Of a stretch of DNA of 64,000 bases, positions 54,255-61,625 are shown piece by piece. Position 1 is the stretch's first letter. Every line of letters begins with the position of its first letter. The notes under the pieces were generated by a model. It saw only the letters and a list, made by a program, of their open reading frames with translations. It did no database searches and was not told the origin of the DNA. The stretch comes from Caldimonas thermodepolymerans. GTDB taxonomy: Bacteria; Pseudomonadota; Gammaproteobacteria; Burkholderiales; Burkholderiaceae_C. The DNA lies in assembly GCF_015476235.1 (NCBI RefSeq), contig NZ_CP064338.1, positions 3,348,001-3,412,000 on the forward strand, given 5' to 3'. Position numbers and translations under genes: made by a program.

Positions 54255-54525
54255 GGTGTGTGCTGGGTGTGACGCAGGGCATGCCGCCCGGAGGTCAGGC
54301 GCCCCGGTCCGCGACCCTTGGCTGCAGGCGCCAGGTGTCGTGCAAGGCGTCCATCCGCGTGGCTGCCATGCTACTGCCTCCTGGCTGACGCATCGCTGTC
54401 GTTTGCGCGGGCAGCCAGGGCGCCCGGATCGAGACGCCTGCCGCTTGAAAACATTCAGTACAATGAATTTAACGCATTCTGCCACGGGCGCCGTGCCTGC
54501 CGCCGGCACCGGGCACCATGAGCCG
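54255..54525. other. Divergent promoter region of the marR and MFS genes
   Basis: 271 bases with no gene. A sharply AT-rich stretch, 54447-54480, lies close to the MFS start and holds a TACAAT element and the operator candidate. The rest is GC-rich leader. Confidence 0.6.
54454..54467. promoter_or_regulatory. MarR operator candidate in the divergent region
   Basis: TTCAGTACAATGAA matches the perfect palindrome ATCAGTATACTGAT at ten of 14 positions and has five of seven arm pairs. It overlaps a TACAAT -10-like element (54459-54464). The earlier in-frame ATG at 54463 for the MFS gene falls inside it. Confidence 0.5.
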
Positions 54526-56187
54526 ATGACCCTGCCCTTCTCCGGCCTGCTGCGCTCGCCGGCCCTCGCTCCCCTGCGGCGCCCCGCCTACCGCGGGCTG
54601 TGGACGGCCTGGCTCATGGCCAACCTGACGATGTGGATCCACGAGGTCTCGGCCGCGTGGCTGATGACGCAGCTGAGCACCAGCGCGGTGATGGTGTCGC
54701 TGGTGCAGACCGCCGCGACGCTGCCCATCTTCGTGCTGGGCGTGGCCAGCGGCGCGCTGGCCGACATCGTCGACCGGCGCCGCTACTTCGCGTTCACGCA
54801 GTTGTGGGTGTGCCTGACCGCCCTCGTGCTCGCGGCGTTGCAGCTGTCAGGACGGCTGAGCGCCGAGCTGCTGCTGGTGCTGACCTTTGCCAACGGCATC
54901 GGCCTGGCGCTGCGCTGGCCGGTGTTCTCGGCGATCGTGCCCGACGTGGTCGCGCGCGACGAGCTGCCCGCGGCATTGGCGTTGGGCAGCATCTCGATGA
55001 ACCTGTCGCGCATCGTCGGCCCCGTCGTCGCCGGCGCCCTGCTCGCCAGCACCGCGCCCGGGCTGGTGTTCGCGCTCAATGCGGTGCTGGCCGCCGTGGC
55101 CCTGGTGCTGATCCTGCGCTGGCGCTCGCGGCAGCGCAGCAGCGCCCTGCCCGGCGAGCGCTTCCTCGGCGCGGTGCGCGTGGGCGTGCAGCACGTGCTG
55201 CACTCGCCGCACCTGCGGGCCGTGATCCTGCGCGTGTTCATGTTCTTCCTGCAGTCGAGCGCGCTGCTGGCGCTGCTGCCGCTGGTGGCCCTGCAGCTCG
55301 GCGGCACGGGCGCCGGCATGTACACCTCGATGATGGCCTGCATGGGCGCCGGCGCGATCGCCGCCGCGCTGCAGTTCCCGCGCTGGCGCGAACGCCACGG
55401 GCGTGACGCCTTCACGCGCCGGGGCACGGTCCTGCATGCGCTGGCCTCCCTCGCGGTGGTGCTGATGCCCACCCCCTGGGTGGTGCTGCCGGCCACCGTG
55501 CTGGCCGGCGCCGCCTGGATGGCGGTGGCCAATACGCTGGCGGTCGCCGCGCAGCTGACCCTGCCCGACTGGGTGCGCGCGCGCGGCATGTCGATCTACC
55601 AGATGGCCCTGATGGGCGGCACGGCCGCCGGCGCCTGGCTGTGGGGTCAGGTGGCCGAGGTGGCCGGCGTGGCCGTCGCGGTCAGCGTCGCGTCGCTGCT
55701 CGGCGTGCTGCTGCTGGCGCTGACCTGGCGGCTGTCGGTCGAAGGCGGCGACGAGGACCGGCGCGACCCGGGGCAGGCCCGGCCCGAGCCGGACGTGCGC
55801 ATCGCCGTGAAGCCCGAGGACGGGCCGGTGATGGTGCTGGTCGAGTACCGGATCGACCCGCAGCGCGAGGCGGCCTTCCTGGACGTGATGCAGGCCACGC
55901 GGCGCGCGCGGCTGAGCCAGGGCGTGCTGTCCTGGGGGCTGTTCCGCGACACCGCGCAGCCCGGGCGCTTCGTCGAGCACTTCGTCGACGAGAACTGGGC
56001 CGCGCACCAGCGCTGGCTGGAACGCTACACCGCCGCCGACGAGGAACTGCGCGCGCAGCGCCTCGCCTTCCATGTCGACCCGGCGCCGCCGCGCATCCAG
56101 CGCTACGTCGGTGCGACGCTGCCGCACGAGGCGCTGCTCTTTCCTGCCCCTGCACCGCACGGGCCAAGCCGCCCGGGGCCCGTGTGA
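54526..56187 (+). CDS. MFS transporter with C-terminal ABM-like domain
   Basis: 553 residues from ATG 54526 (MTLPFSGLLRSPALAPLRRP); an ATG at 54463 is in frame but lies within the operator-like sequence. Residues 1 to about 415 form twelve hydrophobic segments of the enterobactin-exporter-like MFS_3 group, with the loop DIVDRRR after segment 2. Residues 440-530 form a soluble domain (VLVEYRIDPQREAAFLDVMQ, then WGLFRDTAQPGRFVEHFVDE) of the antibiotic-biosynthesis-monooxygenase type, a ferredoxin-like fold. It is divergent from marR, so probably exports a toxic substrate or product of the cluster. Confidence 0.88.
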   Translation: MTLPFSGLLRSPALAPLRRPAYRGLWTAWLMANLTMWIHEVSAAWLMTQLSTSAVMVSLVQTAATLPIFVLGVASGALADIVDRRRYFAFTQLWVCLTALVLAALQLSGRLSAELLLVLTFANGIGLALRWPVFSAIVPDVVARDELPAALALGSISMNLSRIVGPVVAGALLASTAPGLVFALNAVLAAVALVLILRWRSRQRSSALPGERFLGAVRVGVQHVLHSPHLRAVILRVFMFFLQSSALLALLPLVALQLGGTGAGMYTSMMACMGAGAIAAALQFPRWRERHGRDAFTRRGTVLHALASLAVVLMPTPWVVLPATVLAGAAWMAVANTLAVAAQLTLPDWVRARGMSIYQMALMGGTAAGAWLWGQVAEVAGVAVAVSVASLLGVLLLALTWRLSVEGGDEDRRDPGQARPEPDVRIAVKPEDGPVMVLVEYRIDPQREAAFLDVMQATRRARLSQGVLSWGLFRDTAQPGRFVEHFVDENWAAHQRWLERYTAADEELRAQRLAFHVDPAPPRIQRYVGATLPHEALLFPAPAPHGPSRPGPV

Positions 56188-56241
56188 CGTGACGGAGAAC
56201 ACGGGCTGACCCGCCCCGGGCCCGGCCAGGGCGTGCGCCCC

Positions 56242-56676
56242 TCAGGCTGCGCTGCGCGACGGGCGCGTCAGCACCACGGGGGCGCCCCCCAGGCGCCGCT
56301 TGGCGCGGAAGTGCGCCACCGCGGCGTCCATCGCCTCGACGTGGTGGGGCAGCCAGCGCATCAGCTCGGCCACCAGGGCCTCCTTCAACTCGTCGGAAGA
56401 TTCGGCCTCGGGGGCCTGCTCGAGGATCTCGTCGACCTCGGCCAGCGAGCGCAGCACTGCGGCGTGCTCGTCGATGTGGCAGGCGGCGTTGCCGTCCTTC
56501 ATCTGGCGCAGTTCCACGTCCTCGACCGCGAAATGCTCGGCGACGTGCGCACGCAGCGCGCGCAGCGCGTCCAGGGCCTCGCGGCCGCGCGCCGCGCCCA
56601 GGGCATCGATGTGCCGGGCAAATTCGTCATGGTCGGCGTCCAGCTTGGGATCGCCCAGCACGCGCAGGGGAGTCAT
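56242..56676 (-). CDS. Hemerythrin-domain protein
   Basis: 144 residues, a four-helix protein. Candidate di-iron ligands are H16, H48 with E52 (AEHFAVEDVE), H67, H71 (CHIDEH), H111/H112 and D117, in the spacing of bacterial hemerythrins. Such proteins bind O2 or sense oxygen. It lies downstream of the Rieske oxygenase gene on the same strand, separated by two perfect hairpins. A role in oxygen supply or redox buffering for the oxygenases is a guess from context. Confidence 0.82.
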   Translation of the reverse strand: MTPLRVLGDPKLDADHDEFARHIDALGAARGREALDALRALRAHVAEHFAVEDVELRQMKDGNAACHIDEHAAVLRSLAEVDEILEQAPEAESSDELKEALVAELMRWLPHHVEAMDAAVAHFRAKRRLGGAPVVLTRPSRSAA

Positions 56677-56714
56677 GGTCTACGGCGAAAAGGGGGGTTC
56701 GGGAGTCGAGAACG

Positions 56715-56787
56715 GCACGGGCGCCCGAGGCGCCCGTGCTGCCCGCCATCATAGTGCCGATGGCGACCCGGCCCACGGGGCCGGGTC
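56715..56787 (-). other. Two perfect tandem hairpins between the Rieske and hemerythrin genes
   Basis: Minus strand: GACCCGGCCC, loop CGT, GGGCCGGGTC (56787-56765, ten pairs), then GCACGGGCGCC, loop TCG, GGCGCCCGTGC (56739-56715, eleven pairs). Neither is followed by a T-run. They sit in the 165-base gap before the hemerythrin start and may limit read-through, stabilise the upstream messenger or regulate translation. Confidence 0.65.
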
Positions 56788-56841
56788 TTGCATCCTGCTG
56801 CACGGCGTGCGCTGCGCCACAGGATCGGGCTGGCGGCGCGC

Positions 56842-58041
56842 TCAGGCCGCCTTGGCCTGGCCTTCCTCGCCCGGCTGGGTCGGCAGCGTCAGCGGCTCTT
56901 CCAGGCGCGACCACTGCTTGGTGGGCTTGCCTTCGCGGATCAGGTCCAGCTCGCGCCAGAAGATCTTGCGCAGCGTGACGATGCCCAGGTCCGAGCGGCC
57001 CAGGATCTCGTCCTCGCGCTTGGTCAGGCGTTCCTGGCCGCGGATCGACAGGTAGTCCTGCGCGGCAGTCAGGCCCACGTAGGTGTCCTCGGGGTTGTCC
57101 CAGACCTTCATCGAGAACAGCTTGTCGTGGTGCTTGGCCGGGTCGTACTTGCCGTACTTGGCGAAGTACTGGCGGAAGCGCATCTTCGAGACCTCGCTCG
57201 CCTCGGGCGGCAGGCAGTAGATCATGAAGCGCGTGGTGTTCAGCTCGTCGTTGGGGGTCATCCAGACGAAGGTGTCCAGCCACGGGTCTTCCGGCGTCAG
57301 GCCCGGCACCGTGATGTGGTTGTTGTTCGGGAAGGTCCAGTCGCTCACGCGCACGTTGTTGTTCGAGCGGCGCGCGGTCTGGCGGATGCCCGCGCTGGTT
57401 TCCTCGTACGACAGCTCGGGGATCGCGGCGGTCACGGCCTTGCCGAACGGGCCGACGGTCAGCGCCATGTGCACGAAGCTGACGTGCACTGCGTCCATCG
57501 AGTTCTCGATCTGCTGGAACCAGTTGTTGTCCCAGCGCTCCATGCCGTTGGCGATCACCGCGCCTTCGCGCTCGGCCTGCAGCTTGCGCGGCAGCTCGAA
57601 CGGAGGCGCCTCGTCGTCACCCAGGTAGGCGAACACCAGGCCCATGTACTCCTTGACCGGGTAGCCGGGGATCTTGGTGCGCGGCATGCCGGTGTCGGTT
57701 TCGGCCGGACGGTTGGTGCAGGCGCCGGTCGCGTCGAACTGCCAGCCGTGGTAGATGCAGCGGATCTCCTCGCCGACCACCCAGCCGGTGTGCAGCAGCG
57801 TGCGGCGGTGCGAGCAGCGGCCGCCGACCAGGTGCAGTGCGCCGCTGGCCCCGCGGTACAGCGTCAGCTCTTCGCCCAGCACCTTCACCGGGATCGCGGT
57901 GTTGAGCGGAACGTTCTCCGACAGCTCGATCGGATGCCAGAACTTGCGCAGCAGGGTGCCCATCTCGGTGCCCTTGGCGCATTCGGTCAGGCGCAGGAAC
58001 TGTTTGGCGCGCTCCTGGCGCCGCTCGTCGAGGTAGGTCAT
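56842..58041 (-). CDS. Rieske-type aromatic ring-hydroxylating oxygenase, alpha subunit
   Basis: 399 residues. Rieske cluster ligands C76, H78, C95 and H98 (CSHRR and CIYHGW) and the mononuclear iron motif with D183, H186 and H191 (QIENSMDAVHVSFVH) are intact. The one-subunit architecture is that of phthalate/phenoxybenzoate-type oxygenases, which need a separate reductase. No reductase or ferredoxin gene is in the window. The upstream gap is AT-rich and may carry its promoter. Likely substrate is an aromatic acid used by this cluster. Confidence 0.9.
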   Translation of the reverse strand: MTYLDERRQERAKQFLRLTECAKGTEMGTLLRKFWHPIELSENVPLNTAIPVKVLGEELTLYRGASGALHLVGGRCSHRRTLLHTGWVVGEEIRCIYHGWQFDATGACTNRPAETDTGMPRTKIPGYPVKEYMGLVFAYLGDDEAPPFELPRKLQAEREGAVIANGMERWDNNWFQQIENSMDAVHVSFVHMALTVGPFGKAVTAAIPELSYEETSAGIRQTARRSNNNVRVSDWTFPNNNHITVPGLTPEDPWLDTFVWMTPNDELNTTRFMIYCLPPEASEVSKMRFRQYFAKYGKYDPAKHHDKLFSMKVWDNPEDTYVGLTAAQDYLSIRGQERLTKREDEILGRSDLGIVTLRKIFWRELDLIREGKPTKQWSRLEEPLTLPTQPGEEGQAKAA

Positions 58042-58481
58042 CGTGGTCTCCTAATTGCCAACGGGAATGCCCTCCCGCCTCCTTGGGGGCAGCGAGGACC
58101 GTTCAAAGTCGCGCGCAGCTGGTCCACCGGACATGACGCACCACCCGGCCTGCAGCCGGGTCGTGCCGCTCAGGGACCACGCCGGATCCGGGTGACGCCC
58201 GCCGGGTCACGCGGGACCTATTCATTCTGTGCAACAGTCAGTCATCAACAAGCATCAAAGGCGCTAATCCTGCTATTCGGAAACCAAAAACGCATGAGAC
58301 GATCGCATCAATGGCTTCACGCCGCAAAAATATGCGCCACCAAGTCGATCGAGCGCAAACGCGCCACCCGCCATCGCCGCTAGACTGGGAAAGATTTGGC
58401 CGAGGAAAAGCCCGGCTGCGCACGGCACGTGCGGCAGCCGCGGAAGGCCGACGCGTCCCGGCCGGGCGCACTGAAGGAAGG

Positions 58482-58505
58482 GGCGGCCCCCCGAACGGGG
58501 CCGCC
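58482..58505 (-). other. Secondary hairpin after the Bug receptor gene
   Basis: GGCGGCCCC (58482-58490) pairs with GGGGCCGCC (58497-58505) about a six-base loop: nine pairs. A CCTTCCTT tail follows on the minus strand. It backs up the stronger terminator 15 bases to the right. Confidence 0.55.
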
Positions 58506-58519
58506 ACGGCGTGTCGGTG

Positions 58520-58552
58520 AAAAGGCGTCGCACCCCGCCGGGGCGCGACGCC
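58520..58552 (-). terminator. Intrinsic terminator of the Bug receptor gene 3
   Basis: Minus strand: GGCGTCGC then G then CCCC pairs with GGGG, T, GCGACGCC (58552-58524; thirteen pairs with one G-T) about a GGC loop, and is followed by TTTT (58523-58520). It lies 10 bases after the receptor stop codon. One of the clearest terminators in the window. Confidence 0.88.
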
Positions 58553-58562
58553 CACGCCGTCG

Positions 58563-59534
58563 TCAGTCGGCGCTGGCGCCGACGGCCTTGACCAGGCGGC
58601 CCAGGCGTTCGGTGTCGGCCTTGATCAGCGCGGCGAACTCCGCCGGCGTGGCCGAGACGGCCTCGACACCCTGCTCGTTCATGCGCTGCACGATGGCCGG
58701 GTCGCGCAGCACCTCGGCGAACTGCGCATGCAGCGCGGCGACCACGTCGGCCGGCGTGTTGGCCGGGGCCGACAGGCCGAACCACTGGTCCATCACGATC
58801 TGCTCGCTCAGGCCCGCCTCCTTCATCGTCGGCACGTTGGGCAGCGCCGGCAGGCGCTTGGACGTGGCCGCGGCCAGCACGCGCAGCTGGCCGGCCTCGA
58901 CCAGCTTCTGCACCGACGAGTAGGACGAGAACATGAAGTCGATGCGCCCGGCCACCAGGTCCACCACCCCCGGCGCGACGCCGCGGTACGGCACGTGCGT
59001 GGCCGGCATCTGGGTCATCGACTTCATCAGCTCGGCGAGCAGGTGCGCCCCCGAGCCCGAGCCGGCCGAGCCGTACAGCAGGCCCTGCGGCGACCGCTTG
59101 GCCAGCGCCACCAGCTCCTGCGCAGTGCGCGCGGGACTGGCCGCGGGCACCACCAGCAGGCTGGGCAGGCGGAACAGCAGCGTCACCGGCGTGAAGTCAC
59201 GCTCGCTGTACGGCAGCTTCGAATAGAGCGAATAGTTGACCGCGTTGCTGCCGAAGTTCGACAGCAGCAGCGTGCGACCATCCGGCGCGACGCGCTTGAC
59301 GGCGTCGGCAGCGATGATGCCGTTGCTGCCCGGCCGGTTCTCGACGATGACCATGCGCCCGGTCTTGTTCGTCCATTGCTGGCTGATCAGGCGGGTCAGG
59401 GCGTCGGTGGCCGCTCCGGGCACGAAGGGCACGACGATGGTCAGGGGGGAAGCGTCCGCGGGGGCGGCATGGGCGAACTGCAACGGAGCGATGCCTGCCG
59501 AAAGCAGCACCGCCAGTGCATGTCTCCTCTTCAT
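58563..59534 (-). CDS. Tripartite tricarboxylate (Bug-type) periplasmic binding protein 3
   Basis: 323 residues from ATG 59534 (MKRRHALAVLLSAGIAPLQF, a signal peptide that probably ends AHA). VVPFVPGAATDALTRLISQQ, VENRPGSNGIIAADAVKRVA, HVPYRGVAPGVVDLVAGR and the C-terminal ATPAEFAALIKADTERLGRL are family motifs. It is a single transcription unit with its own terminator and a promoter region carrying 13-bp direct repeats. It is the third orphan receptor in this block, next to the junction with trpE. Confidence 0.92.
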   Translation of the reverse strand: MKRRHALAVLLSAGIAPLQFAHAAPADASPLTIVVPFVPGAATDALTRLISQQWTNKTGRMVIVENRPGSNGIIAADAVKRVAPDGRTLLLSNFGSNAVNYSLYSKLPYSERDFTPVTLLFRLPSLLVVPAASPARTAQELVALAKRSPQGLLYGSAGSGSGAHLLAELMKSMTQMPATHVPYRGVAPGVVDLVAGRIDFMFSSYSSVQKLVEAGQLRVLAAATSKRLPALPNVPTMKEAGLSEQIVMDQWFGLSAPANTPADVVAALHAQFAEVLRDPAIVQRMNEQGVEAVSATPAEFAALIKADTERLGRLVKAVGASAD

Positions 59535-59595
59535 GGCTTGTGCTCTCAGTAGTGGGTGAGGGCCCGGATGATCGGCGCATCCCCGCGTCCCGTTC

Positions 59596-59637
59596 AACGA
59601 CGCATACGAGATTGCTGTTCATTGAACGACGCATACG
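59596..59637. promoter_or_regulatory. 13-bp direct repeats upstream of Bug receptor gene 3
   Basis: AACGACGCATACG occurs exactly at 59596-59608 and 59625-59637, 29 bases apart (close to three helical turns), 60 to 100 bases ahead of the receptor start. Such phased repeats are typical of activator or repressor binding. No regulator gene is adjacent. Confidence 0.6.
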
Positions 59638-59712
59638 TGTGCGCCTGCCGCACTCCGGCGTCGCGACAGGCCAGCGCCGCCCGGACGCCCGGGCAGGCAG
59701 GAGCGACGGGGT

Positions 59713-61215
59713 TCAGTCGAGGCCTTCTTCGACCAGCTCGGCCGCGCGCAGCAGCGCACGCGCCTTGGCCTCGGTCTCGCGCCATTCCATCTCGGGGATG
59801 GAGTCGGCCACCACGCCGGCGGCGGCCTGCACGTGCAGCATCTGGTCCTTGACGATGCCGGTGCGGATCGCGATCGCCAGATCCATGTCGCCCGCGTAGC
59901 TGATGTAGCCGCAGGCGCCGCCGTACAGCCCGCGCTTGGTCGGCTCGAGCTGGTCGATCAGCTCCATCGCGTGGATCTTGGGCGCACCGGTCAGCGTGCC
60001 GGCCGGGAACGTGGCCTTGAACACGTCGATCGCCGTCATGCCGTCCTGGAGGATGCCCTCGACGTTGCTGACGATGTGCATCACGTGGCTGTAGCGCTCG
60101 ACCGCGAACGCCTCGGTGACCTTGACGCTGCCGGTCTTGGCGATGCGGCCGATGTCGTTGCGCGCCAGGTCGATCAGCATCACGTGCTCGGCGCGCTCCT
60201 TCGGGTCGTTGACCAGCTCCACCTCGGTGGCCTTGTCCTGCTCGGGCGTGGCCCCGCGCGGACGCGTGCCGGCCAGCGGCCGGATGGTGATCTTCTGCTG
60301 CCCGTCGACCAGGCGCTCCTGGCGCACCAGGATCTCGGGAGAGGCGCCCACGACATGGTGGTCGCCCATGTCGTAGTAGTACATGTAGGGGCTGGGATTG
60401 AGCGAGCGCAGCGCGCGGTACAGCGACAGCGGCGACTCGGTGTAGCGCTTGCTGATGCGCTGGCCCACCTGCACCTGCATGAAGTCACCCGCGGCAATCA
60501 GCTCCTTGGCGCGTTCGACCGCCTTCAGGTAGTCGGCCTTGGCGAACGGACGCTCGGGATGGAAGCCCTGGCTGGGCTTCACCTGCGGCGCGCTCACCGA
60601 GTAGCGCAGCTTGTCCTTGAGCTCGCGCAGGCGCCGCTTGGCCTTCGGATAGGCCTCGGGCTGCTTGGGATCGGCGTAGACGATCAGGTACAGCTTGCCC
60701 GAGAGGTTGTCGATGACCGCCAGCTCCTCGCACTGCAGCAGCAGGATGTCCGGGCAGCCGATGGTGTCGGGCGGGCAGGTGGACTCGAGCTTCTTCTCGA
60801 TGTAGCGCACCGCGTCGTAGCCGAAGTAGCCGGCCAGCCCGCCGCAGAAGCGCGGCAGCCCCGGCGACAGCGCCACCTTGAAGCGCTTCTGGTACGCGTC
60901 GATGAAGTCCAGCGGGTTGCCCTCGTGCACCTCGACCACCTCGCCGTCGGTGACGACCTCGGTGCGTGCCTCGGCGCCGAAGCCGCGCGCGCGCAGCAGC
61001 GTGCGCGCCGGCAGGCCGATGAACGAGTAGCGGCCGAAGCGCTCGCCGCCGACGACGGACTCCAGCAGGAAGGAATAGCGGCCGTTGCCTTCGGCATGGG
61101 CCAGCTTGAGGTACAGCGACAGCGGGGTTTCCAGGTCCGCGAATGCCTCGAGCATCAGCGGGATGCGGTTGTAGCCCTGCTGGCTGAGGCTCTTGAATTC
61201 GAGTTCGGTGATCAC
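59713..61215 (-). CDS. trpE: Anthranilate synthase component I
   Basis: 500 residues from GTG 61215 (MITELEFKSLSQQGYNRIPL). The N-terminal region with LLESVVGGERFGRYSFIG contains the tryptophan feedback segment (LLES), and the chorismate-binding C-terminal part with RPLAGTRPRGATPEQD, DLARNDIGR and FPAGTLTGAPKIHAMELID is intact. It works with TrpG, which is encoded 24 kb away. A leader ORF with Trp-Pro-Trp precedes it. Confidence 0.97.
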   Translation of the reverse strand: MITELEFKSLSQQGYNRIPLMLEAFADLETPLSLYLKLAHAEGNGRYSFLLESVVGGERFGRYSFIGLPARTLLRARGFGAEARTEVVTDGEVVEVHEGNPLDFIDAYQKRFKVALSPGLPRFCGGLAGYFGYDAVRYIEKKLESTCPPDTIGCPDILLLQCEELAVIDNLSGKLYLIVYADPKQPEAYPKAKRRLRELKDKLRYSVSAPQVKPSQGFHPERPFAKADYLKAVERAKELIAAGDFMQVQVGQRISKRYTESPLSLYRALRSLNPSPYMYYYDMGDHHVVGASPEILVRQERLVDGQQKITIRPLAGTRPRGATPEQDKATEVELVNDPKERAEHVMLIDLARNDIGRIAKTGSVKVTEAFAVERYSHVMHIVSNVEGILQDGMTAIDVFKATFPAGTLTGAPKIHAMELIDQLEPTKRGLYGGACGYISYAGDMDLAIAIRTGIVKDQMLHVQAAAGVVADSIPEMEWRETEAKARALLRAAELVEEGLD

Positions 61216-61366
61216 GCGTGGGGCCCTCCAAGCCCTGCGAGGCCTGCGGCCGGTGCCCGCAGGTGCTCGCGGCAGTCAAGACGGTGGGAGGAATCGGAGA
61301 TTCCGGGCGTGCCGGGAAGGCGCATGGGGCTCGTGCACAGGGGCACCGCCCACGGCCGGCGGCAAA

Positions 61367-61447
61367 TCAAACCAGTGCGTGCGGGCGACGCCAGGGCCAG
61401 GCTCCCCGGTCGTGCGGACCTTTGGTTTGTTTGCGCGAGATGAACAT
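61367..61447 (-). CDS. trp leader peptide upstream of trpE
   Basis: A 26-codon ORF, ATG 61447 to TGA 61367, beginning MFISRKQTKG and containing Trp-Pro-Trp at positions 17-19, followed by RRPHALV. It lies in a 230-base leader before trpE. Two Trp codons among 26 in a short ORF at this site fit ribosome-mediated attenuation. Downstream stems are possible (e.g. GGAATC-TCC-GATTCC), but I could not work out a clean terminator/antiterminator pair. A -10-like TACACT lies about ten bases upstream, too close to allow much leader before the ATG, so the promoter needs mapping. Confidence 0.6.
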   Translation of the reverse strand: MFISRKQTKGPHDRGAWPWRRPHALV

Positions 61448-61625
61448 GGTCCCGGAGTGTAGCAGCGCCTGCCGACGGAATCGACCCGCCGCCCGGGCCC
61501 GGGCGGGGACAAGCCGCCGGGCCGGGCGTGACAATTTTCCGAACGGTCGTGCGTTTTTACCGATGGACGCCCCGGGCCCGGCCGCCAACACTGGCGACAC
61601 CGCAACATCACTCGAGGAGGCCTCC

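Larger units (their letters stand above)
58042..58562. other. Gap of 520 bases upstream of the Rieske gene
   Basis: No gene. The terminator of the Bug receptor gene lies at its right end (58520-58552), followed by a second GC-rich hairpin (58482-58505). The part 58215-58335 is AT-rich by local standards and may hold the Rieske promoter. A minus-strand TTGTTG then 16 bases then CAGAAT (58245-58218) is the best but weak candidate. Confidence 0.55.

Noticed and set aside
54178-54525. Longer start for the MFS gene, including ATG 54463
   Set aside because: The segment up to 54462 overlaps the promoter region of marR, and ATG 54463 lies in an operator-like sequence. The protein resembles its family only from 54526 on, although 54463 remains possible.
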